Positions 56,246 through 64,000 of a stretch of DNA of 64,000 nt are shown piece after piece. Position 1 is the stretch's first letter. The number at the start of each line of letters is the position of its first letter. Location of the stretch: assembly GCA_007644065.1 (NCBI GenBank), contig VJWN01000008.1, forward strand, positions 188,411 through 252,410. Reading direction: 5' to 3'. The DNA comes from Margaritispora aquatica. Its lineage: Eukaryota > Ascomycota > Leotiomycetes > Helotiales > Discinellaceae. Below the pieces are notes generated by a model that searched no databases, was not told the origin of the DNA, and was given only the letters and a program-made list of their open reading frames with translations. Made by a program: the position numbers and the translations under genes.

Positions 56246-57321
56246 TTTGGTGGTAATGGGAGTGGAAAGGGGAGGTGAAGGCCGATGTTGAGCCGGATGA
56301 AGAGTTGCCCTGATGCTGGCTGATGGATTGATACCTTATGTACCTTGAGATATGGGGAGGGATGAGAGATTCTTTTGAGTCCTGGTGAGGATGATTCGTA
56401 CAGGTATGTACCTTATGTCAGTTGATATCAATAGATCCTGTGTGTACGGTGCATAAAGTCTCAAATCGTGGATGGTCAGACGAGCAAGTGTATGCTCAAA
56501 CTATGGTCTACAACGTCCATGAATCTCGATAGCCCTCATTCATCACATTAGTTTCACGCACTTTTAATGAGCTAGAACATGCTGCTTCCATTGCCTATTG
56601 CTATTCCCTCAGGGCGTATGGTGTGTGAGTGGTGATTTTTGTTCCGTGAGCTAGAGGAGTTGGGGGTGTTAGGATGTGTGAGAAGAGGTTCAAGCTCGCT
56701 CTTTTGTCTGGTCTTCTCATCCTCTCCTCGTGTTGCGCCTTCACGCCGTGCACAAAGGACCTTGGTCTGGCATGGTAATGCGAGTCCTCTTGCAGTCATA
56801 GCGAGTCCTTCAGCTCCCAACAAATCCCATTATCAAAAACCAAAATTCTCAAAATCTTAGACCATACATCATGCCTGTTGGTTCTGTATTTCATGATTTG
56901 GAGAGTTTCCTATATCGAATGTATGTGCGGGGATGCGGGGTTCTCATCCACCACAACTTCCTCGTGACGTCGATAATTCTCAGGTAAGAGAGTTGAAACT
57001 CAATTAGATGGGTAGAGGGACAAGCTGGGATAATGATTGATACTGTAAATTGTGTTGGTGATTGTGGGAGGAGCATGAGGTTGAGAGGCCTTCAAGCCTT
57101 CTCGGGAAGGCTGATGAAAGGCCACTTGGCGAGCATCACCAAGACAATACTCTCTCACTGTACCTACAAGCATTACCGGCCATGGAATTACCAAACAGAT
57201 CGTAAGCAATAGCCTAATATATCTTCTAAAAGGCTGTTGCTACTGCCATACACGCCGCTCAATTGACCTCGTCTCACCCTTTGTTTTCTTACGACCGGAG
57301 TGACGCTCCATATACTCCATC

Positions 57322-59811
57322 ATGGCAGCCAACAAGAATCTAGACCCCTCCACTTGTACGACAGCATCTGAAGCTTTCAAACACACTCTTCCTCAAGTTC
57401 GACAATTCCACCGAAGCTTGACGGTAGAACTGGATGAGAAAAATGCACGATTACGAACCCTCGTTGGTGGGAGCTACAGACAACTACTTGGGACCGCAGA
57501 GATGATTCTGCACATGCGGGATGATATCAACATAGTCGAAGACAAGCTCGGGAGAGTGGGCAAAGGGTGTGGGAGAGGCGCGGTCAATGGTATGGCTGCT
57601 GGACTAGGCAAATTACAAGACCATGGGAAGGGTGGAAAGCATGGAGAGGAGCTCCAATGGTTTGCCCGAATGAAAGTCCTAGGCATGTGTGCAGTTGTAG
57701 TTGGGAGACTGCTCAAGAAAACTGTCACCACCGATTCCTCGAAAGGTGGCAGAGGGAGAAATCTTGTGCTAGCAGCAAAAGTCTTGGTGTTGAGCAGACT
57801 GCTAGAAAAGAGCGTCAGTGATACGGTTTCCAAAAGGAGCACTGCAGATAAGGAGTCTGTCGAAGAAGTGAAACGAAAACTTGCAACCTCCAGGAGGCGG
57901 CTAAGAAGAGCTATTGAACGAACATTGGAGGTCATTGGTGATGACAACAGAGAAGATCTGGTTCAAGCATTATCTGCTTACAGTCTCGCGACTAGCTCTG
58001 GAGCAAAAGATGTGTTGCGGCGATTCTTGGACATCAGAGGAGGCGCCATAGCTTTATCATTTGAGGAGGAAGCTGGAGAGCAAAAGTCACCTGGATATGT
58101 GAGAGCATTAGAATTGTACGCGCGAACGTTACTGGATGTGCAGGCTCTAGTGCCTAGGCGACTTTCAGAAGCTTTGTCGAGCTTGAAAACGAAACACTTG
58201 CTCAAAGACGAGAGTCTCCGGGAGCTAGAAGGCTTACGGTTAGATGTTTGCGAGAAGTGGTTTGGTGATGAAATACTCTATTTCACACCATACATCAGGC
58301 ACGATGATCTGGAGGGGACTCATGCCGTTAATATGCTCAAGGCATGGGCTAAACAAGCCTCGGAAATCATGATGCAGGAATTAACACGAACTCTGGACCA
58401 GATCACGGAGTTTAAAGCTGTGATCGAGATGCGTACACGAATGTTGGAAATCTGGATCAAGGAAGGTGGTAAGGCAAGAGGATTTGACCCATCGATACTC
58501 CTGGATGGTCTCCGAAAGGTAGTGAACGATCGACTAGTCCAGCTTCTCGAATCCAGAGTGGGTAAACTGCATCTCGTTGCTACTGAGATTGAAGGCACAC
58601 TTGGAACCTGGAGGGCTGGCATCACCGATCACCAAGATAGCCTATGGGATGAAGCCATCTCTGGAATGGATATTCAAAATGGAGCAACCCTGTTCAGGCA
58701 GAGCATTTTATCACGGAGCTACGGAAGAAATGATGCGGTTTCCAGGGCGCATCGAGGCTACCAAACTTGGCGAAAACTGGTCGACGAGATTACCGTTGTC
58801 ATTGATCAGTTGAAGAAACAAAGATGGGATGACGATCTTGAAGACATTGAGGATGACCTTACTTTGGAATCAAGGAATGCCAGCCTCAGTGCAGATGATC
58901 CTCAAATGCTTCAGACTCACCTCGACATCAGTCTTTCTAGAGCATATAGAGACCTCCACGAGAAAATCGCGACATTATTAAGCACTTTCTCTGAGAATGA
59001 ACAAGGAGGTTTCATTGCTATATATATCTTGCGTATCATACGTGATATTCGATCTGAGCTTCCAAAGAATGCTTTGGCACAGAGCTTTGGACTAGCGCTG
59101 GTCCCAGGTCTGCATAAACAGCTTGCTATCACGGTTTCGCAAGATTCTCTATCAAGATTCGCCAAAACTTGTGAGCGAAAAAGAGTAGTTGGAAGAGCAC
59201 TCTGGGAGGGAGGTGATGGGCTTCCAGAATTACCACTTCAGCCGTCTCCGGGAACTTACAGACTCCTACATGGCATTGTTTCATCGATGGGTAAATCTGG
59301 AGGCGACTTATGGAGTCCGAAGGCAGTAGAAGTCCTGAAGCAGTACATGCTTGCTGAGATTAGCGAACAATGGGTCCTCGTACTTGAAAAGATATCCAAA
59401 GAAGAGGTTACTCCTGATGTCCTTGAGAGTGTTCCAGAGAGTGAATCGTCTGAAACCAAGGTTATCGATGGCGACGTTCCAGCTGAAGATGCAACCACCG
59501 AAAATCCAGTTGCGATCGTGGAAGAGCCATCAATGAATGGAGATCGCAAAGCAGCTGATATCCAAGCAATGTCGTCAGTTCAGTGGAACGAGATTTCGAT
59601 CCAATCACTGTTTGATGTCTTTGTACTAGAGAATGCCTTCCAGACGTCAACCACCTCAGAAGCAGAAACTCCCGAAGACAACGAATTAGGGAAATTGAAA
59701 ACAATTCTGGCCTCACGAGCTGAACTTGAAGGTAATTCTAAAAAGAGATTGGAACAATCCGCCAAAGAATACTGGAAAAGGACGAGTCTATTATTTGGGC
59801 TACTAGCATAG
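57322..59811 (+). CDS. cog1: Conserved oligomeric Golgi complex subunit 1 (Cog1)
   Basis: Subunit of the COG tether, which captures retrograde vesicles at the Golgi. Single exon of 829 aa. The N-terminal Vps51/COG1 helical region is visible: SEAFKHTLPQVRQFHRSLTV, ELDEKNARLRTLVGGSYRQL and LGTAEMILHMRDDINIVEDK (residues 17-76), the coiled-coil segment that anchors family members in the complex. The rest is helical, and the end SAKEYWKRTSLLFGLLA resembles the conserved Cog1 C-terminus. A disordered acidic linker (about 700-740, SVPESESSETKVIDGDVPAE) interrupts the C-terminal third. No signal or membrane segment, as expected for a peripheral protein. The absence of introns is unlike most of its neighbours. 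The start is the first ATG. Same strand as the MCUR1-type gene, 303 bases on. Confidence 0.9.
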   Translation: MAANKNLDPSTCTTASEAFKHTLPQVRQFHRSLTVELDEKNARLRTLVGGSYRQLLGTAEMILHMRDDINIVEDKLGRVGKGCGRGAVNGMAAGLGKLQDHGKGGKHGEELQWFARMKVLGMCAVVVGRLLKKTVTTDSSKGGRGRNLVLAAKVLVLSRLLEKSVSDTVSKRSTADKESVEEVKRKLATSRRRLRRAIERTLEVIGDDNREDLVQALSAYSLATSSGAKDVLRRFLDIRGGAIALSFEEEAGEQKSPGYVRALELYARTLLDVQALVPRRLSEALSSLKTKHLLKDESLRELEGLRLDVCEKWFGDEILYFTPYIRHDDLEGTHAVNMLKAWAKQASEIMMQELTRTLDQITEFKAVIEMRTRMLEIWIKEGGKARGFDPSILLDGLRKVVNDRLVQLLESRVGKLHLVATEIEGTLGTWRAGITDHQDSLWDEAISGMDIQNGATLFRQSILSRSYGRNDAVSRAHRGYQTWRKLVDEITVVIDQLKKQRWDDDLEDIEDDLTLESRNASLSADDPQMLQTHLDISLSRAYRDLHEKIATLLSTFSENEQGGFIAIYILRIIRDIRSELPKNALAQSFGLALVPGLHKQLAITVSQDSLSRFAKTCERKRVVGRALWEGGDGLPELPLQPSPGTYRLLHGIVSSMGKSGGDLWSPKAVEVLKQYMLAEISEQWVLVLEKISKEEVTPDVLESVPESESSETKVIDGDVPAEDATTENPVAIVEEPSMNGDRKAADIQAMSSVQWNEISIQSLFDVFVLENAFQTSTTSEAETPEDNELGKLKTILASRAELEGNSKKRLEQSAKEYWKRTSLLFGLLA

Positions 59812-60114
59812 ATCAAGGCAAATCTATTGAGTCTTTAAAGGGGGGGCATTTACTGGATTTGAACTGCACGTTGATATCAAATAAGACCATTCCAGTGCAA
59901 ATTGAAAAGAGTTATAGCGTTCAGCTTGTTGTGCTTTGTCTGCAATACTACTCCACCTCCCACTTTTGATGACCTCATGAAATCCTCAGCCTTGTGATGA
60001 GACTTGATCTTTTTAACCAATCAGCAAAGCATAGCATCGTGCACCTCGGCGTCTTTATCGCGATAATGCTTCAAGCCAACAATTTTAATACTTTATTCTC
60101 ATAAACATGCAGCA
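59812..60114. promoter_or_regulatory. Promoter region of the MCUR1/Fmp32-type gene
   Basis: 303 bases between two plus-strand genes. A mixed 3' flank and promoter; no motif I can name. Confidence 0.4.
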
Positions 60115-61400
60115 ATGGCCACCGCACGCCTGACCTTCTTATATCCACCTATATTCCGCTCTCTAAGCATATCAGATTCCATAGTCCGAAACCTACGGAT
60201 ACGACCAAGACCAGTCACGCAGCAATGCCGTCGAACAAGAGCATTCGGTTCAGTGACAGAGTCAAGGGCTCAGAGATTCGCGCCTAGGGTAGGGAAGGCT
60301 GTTGAACCTATAGTTCACGAGGAAGATGAGGAAGCAGATGAGATTGAAGATGCAAAACGAGAAACTAAGAGCGCAGAGGAGGCATTGAGAGAAGAATTGA
60401 GGAGAGCAGCCACGCCTTCATCGACCAGTCCATTATCAGAGGAGACACAAGCTGCAGCATGGCTGCCAGGCGACGAGGAGGCATCTCCAGCAAATGCCCC
60501 AAAAGATGATGCAGAGAAGCCAAAGCAAGTGATAGGAGGGGGAGAGGCGATACCTGGTGGACCTATGGAAACTGTTCTTGAAATGCCAATGCCTGAATCG
60601 GCAGAGGAGCAAAATGCTGCGAAGCCTCCTCATTTACAAACGCCGCCATACGTACATCATTTCGATACGTATACATTGGTACAGCAGGTACAAAATGGTG
60701 GGTTTTCGAAAGAGCAAGCAATAACCAGCATGAAGGCCGTTAGAGGATTGCTTGCCTTCAACTTGGATGTAGCTAGGGCTGGGTTGGTTAGTAAGAGTGA
60801 TGTTGAGAATGTAAGTGTTTGAACTTGTAGCTTGCGGCATGAACTGACGATCATCTTAGGAATCATATCTGTTTAGAGCAGCGTGTTCAGAACTTAAAAC
60901 TGAGATATCGAATAATCGTAGCAAGAATGAGGAAACGATGAGAAGGGAACGCACACTTCTACAACATGAAGTAGAGATATTGAACCAAAAGCTTTCACAA
61001 GAATTACTATCTCTAAAGGATGACTTGAAAGGCATGTTTGACGATCGTAAGATGGCTGTGAGAATGGAGCAGAGGACAATGGAAAGCAAGGTATGCATTT
61101 TTAATCTTTTGGCTCACTCCCGTTAACATATTACAGATCCAAGAACTCAACTACAAGATCACAGTTCAGCTAAATAGTGATTCCAAGTCCGAGGTTGAGG
61201 GCCTACGATGGGTACTGACCCGTCGATCTGTCATGGGTATATTGTTCATGGCATTTATGGTCTTAACTAGCTTAAGATATGCAAGTTATGTTGCACATGA
61301 GCATGATATGGATAAAAAGAAGGAGGCAGCGCACAAGGCTGATGAATCTACTGAAGACTTACCAGCTCAAGGTGCAGCTGAAATACTTGCTGCTAATTGA
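60115..61400 (+). CDS. Mitochondrial coiled-coil protein, MCUR1/Fmp32 (CCDC90) family
   Basis: Three exons, 60115-60810, 60860-61090 and 61137-61400; introns of 49 and 46 nt; 396 aa. The first 60 residues are rich in Arg and Ser with few acids (RNLRIRPRPVTQQCRRTRAF), a mitochondrial presequence. An acidic linker follows (HEEDEEADEIED). The family domain begins at YVHHFDTYTLVQQVQNGGFS (about 182-201), then KEQAITSMKAVRGLL, the coiled coil ESYLFRAACSELKTEISNNR onward (about 233-315), and a C-terminal inner-membrane helix SVMGILFMAFMVLTSLRYAS (about 340-359). This order is that of MCUR1/CCDC90 and yeast Fmp32, which are linked to the calcium uniporter or cytochrome oxidase assembly. The C-terminal tail after the helix is longer than usual and charged. 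The precise role is uncertain. Confidence 0.88.
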
Positions 61401-61949
61401 AGGTACTCAACGCATTGTGCTATGCTTCAACAAGAGGTGGAAACCGCCACTCCTATGATGGAAGGATAATTCCATTCCTCCTCACACTATGTATAATACC
61501 CAATTCTGACATGGAAGTCCTCGTATGAGAGGCATATCAGTCTTAACTGACTCGATTAATACAAATACATGTTTGATCAGCTGAAGCGTCATTGGTGGCT
61601 GCTTCACCATACTTTCTTGCCCCGCGCTAAGCCCAATCGAGATCGCATTATAAGTATTGATGTGGAATCATTTCCAGCCATTTCTCGACAACACTCTCGT
61701 TTGATGCATATCTAACAACCAGCGAACCTCGAAGCACCGGTTTGACGTTCAAACCTCTATCTTTGAAATCTCACAACATGATTTTTACATCACGTTCTTG
61801 ATCTTTAGCACATACATTTCAACACCCACCACACTCTAGTCAGCACAGCCATTTTCCATGCAGCATTTGGAATTAAATCAGCAATTGTTTTAACATCGGT
61901 TCCGCGTCTTCCGCTACAAAGAGCTGATGGGCTCGTGATCTAGCCACCC
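61401..61949. other. Intergenic, bZIP gene promoter
   Basis: About 550 bases between two plus-strand genes. No ORF or repeat of note. Confidence 0.5.
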
Positions 61950-63623
61950 ATGGACGATAATCCTGAGAGTAGTAGATCTAGCTTGAGTTCAATATGGCAT
62001 CGTGGAAAGGAGAAGATGGGAATGGGAAATGGTAAAAATGTCAAATTTGCATCGAACGTGACGTCTAGTGATGGAGATCTAGTTGGTAAATATGATTCCT
62101 CATATTAGTCTTGGATGTCTCATATTTCCTACTATCACAACCCGCAAACTGTAACCCAAGCGAGTGTCGATAGCTACTTGGCAAATTCCATCTCAATTGT
62201 TGTATGCTGCTAGACGTCGCTTTAGCGCCAAATCTAGTTGAAGTTGATGGTATCACTCGACTGGCTGTCCATAAGGAAGACACTGATCCGTGTTGGAGAA
62301 TCTCTAGGTGCCACAAAATCAGGAAAATCGAGTGAAAAACACCAACGTCGGCGGCAGCAAATCATACAAGCCCAAAAGTGAGTAGAACGTGGCTATTATC
62401 TCTCCTTCTATCCTTATTCGCCTGCCACCTGCGATCTCGTTTCCTCGTTTTCATAGGCCGATCGTTGACATAGCCAGTAAACATCGTCAGCGTAAAAAAG
62501 ACCAAATCACAGAGCTTGAGCAACAAGTAATAGATCTTCGAGACTTGATATCTAGCGCTACAGCTCAGTCGGCTGCTCTCAAATTTGAGAACGAAGCCAT
62601 TCGAGAAGCATTAATCAAGATACAGATCACAGATCAACCTCTACCTTTGGAGCCTGTAACTGTCACCCCACCACCTGTTAGAGCATCTCAATACTATGAG
62701 CCCTTAGACTTTTCTTCTTTCGATCAGAACTACGAGATCCTTCTTGATCCACCACTGCCAGAATCACAATCACGGCTAGAATCTTGGGATATGAATGATT
62801 CATCAAGCAATCTTGTGTTTACTTGCTTTGATCCGTTGGTTGGTGCGAATTGTCTACAAATTAATCCTATCGCTGGACAAAACACGATGGCGCAAGAGGC
62901 AAATAACTTTCCCAACTATACTGATGTCGCTTCATCCTCAAACGAGCCCTTTCTCTCTGCCATTTCTGTTGGAAACACAAAAATTTCTGAAGCAGATGTT
63001 TCAACATTGGCAATTAACTTCATACTTGCGTATGTATTTCCCTCACGTCTTTTCATACCTTATGTACAAGTAATTGACATAATGAAAACAGTCTAGAGCA
63101 CCCTTGCCGAACTCACTTCAAACCACATCCATCAGCCTTCGCACCCGATAGCCCTCCGAGCGGACACGAGCTTATGGCTTCAACACTTCTGTACAACTCC
63201 GCTCCCGCCACCGTCTTCTCTTCGCCCTCGTTCAAGGAGCCTTTGCTACAGAATACTATAGGGCATCCGCATGATGACCACAACCACAACCACGAACTAG
63301 AATGGACTATGCCATGCTCTCTAGCTACAGCAGCAACGTCCATCTCTCTGCAAAATTTACAAGCTATGGCTTCCTGTCTACCAACAGAGGATTGGGAGAT
63401 CACGCCTGTACAGGCTTGGTTCATGCTCGCGTCTCGCTATCCCACGGACGTTTTGATGGGGAATGTTGATGATTCCGGGGTGAGTAAGCTGGATCGGTTG
63501 AAGGGCGCGCTAGGGAAGTTGGTTGCATGTTTTCAATTTGGAGCGGTGATGGACGAGGGGAAGTTTTGGGAAATGGTTGAGCTGGAACTTGGAGCTCCTT
63601 CTGGACTTGCGACTACTGGCTAA
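61950..63623 (+). CDS. bZIP transcription factor with atypical basic region
   Basis: Four exons: 61950-62085, 62308-62377, 62478-63029 and 63092-63623; introns of 222, 100 and 62 nt; 429 aa. Residues 56-76 form the basic region KHQRRRQQIIQAQNKHRQRKK, and the zipper follows with ITELEQQVIDLRDLISSA (Leu82, Leu89 and a later hydrophobic heptad). The basic region lacks the usual Asn of the N-x7-R signature: Ile64 sits at its place. This is like a fungal subclass with RRAQRTHRQRK-type regions. The C-terminal half is acidic to neutral with Trp/Phe blocks (EDWEITPVQAWFMLASRY) that resemble the ligand-binding-like part of fungal bZIP factors. The second exon is only 70 nt, and the first intron is long for this locus, so the 5' structure is the least certain part. 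Target genes unknown. Confidence 0.75.
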
Positions 63624-64000
63624 GCGAAAGGAGATTTCGCTCATGGTTAGGGGAAAGCATATGCAGACCTGAGATAAAGTGCTAACTACATCAATACTGT
63701 CCCTATTCCCTCTTGCCTTTCAATAATTACAAGGCTTTCATTTTTACTTCACTCCTAGAAATCTTCTGTTCCGCGCCCAGTCTACCAAACTGCATGTCGC
63801 TCCCAAAGAAGCGAGTTGCATCTTGCTGACTAAACCAGGCATACTGTTGTGCTCGCGCTTCCAATGAGTTTATCAAGTGTTCAAAGTTAAGCAATACATC
63901 CCCCCCTTTTCAAGATCTTATCTATCAAAAGCTTAGGGAGGATGTCGGAGATGTTTACATGGAATCACCCAGGTCTAGATAAGCTTCAATTTAGCGCTCT
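63624..64000. other. End of window, nothing recognised
   Basis: 377 bases of bZIP gene 3' flank with no supported ORF or RNA. A neighbouring gene may begin beyond the edge. Confidence 0.4.

Larger units (their letters stand above)
55420..57321. other. Intergenic with a tRNA gene and a tandem repeat
   Basis: Apart from the tRNA-Glu and the 14-bp repeat listed separately, I see no supported feature in these 1.9 kb. Pyrimidine-rich sequence precedes the cog1 start near 57260-57300. Confidence 0.5.

Overview
The window is nuclear DNA of a filamentous ascomycete. Genes are split by short introns (about 45-230 nt, mostly under 110) with GTNNGT donors and CTRAY-type branch points. HET-domain genes, a Zn2Cys6 regulator, a CYSTM protein and a GPI-anchored protein complete a typical mould gene set. 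I think a Leotiomycete is likely, but that is an inference from gene content and style; no rRNA or marker gene is present. Exon structures were worked out by hand from splice signals and reading-frame continuity. Every multi-exon model below closes in phase, but none has transcript support.

Layout. 0-10 kb: a short-chain dehydrogenase (minus), a five-exon Ulp1/C48-type cysteine protease-like gene (minus), a divergent six-helix membrane protein (plus), a small hypothetical (minus) and the DNA-damage clamp subunit Hus1 (minus). 10-17 kb: a hypothetical basic protein (plus), a JmjC protein that seems to have lost its iron ligands (minus), an acidic coiled-coil protein (minus) and an intron-containing tRNA-Ala (minus). 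17-23 kb is gene-poor, holding a CYSTM-type Cys-tailed protein and a small CaaX-ended protein. 23-32 kb is surface and non-self biology: a HET protein, a GPI-anchored secreted protein, a MARVEL-like four-helix protein and a secreted two-exon protein. 33-37 kb: a zinc-free MDR enoyl-reductase/quinone reductase and a divergently transcribed Zn2Cys6 factor, which look like an enzyme-regulator pair. 38.7-40.7 kb: a PH-domain protein, then nearly 3 kb of low-complexity DNA before a second HET gene (43.6-46.0 kb). 48-64 kb is core metabolism and housekeeping: kynureninase (NAD synthesis from tryptophan), NAD-glutamate dehydrogenase, an intron-containing tRNA-Glu, the Golgi tether subunit Cog1, a mitochondrial MCUR1/Fmp32-type coiled-coil protein and a bZIP factor.

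No transposon ORF, CRISPR array or obvious secondary-metabolite core enzyme is present. The most interesting items are the JmjC protein with a broken HxE motif, the divergent C48 protease, the tRNA-Ala with an unusual T-stem closing pair and a hairpin intron, the bZIP lacking the invariant Asn, and several small tandem repeats. I did not find a convincing wholly new system.
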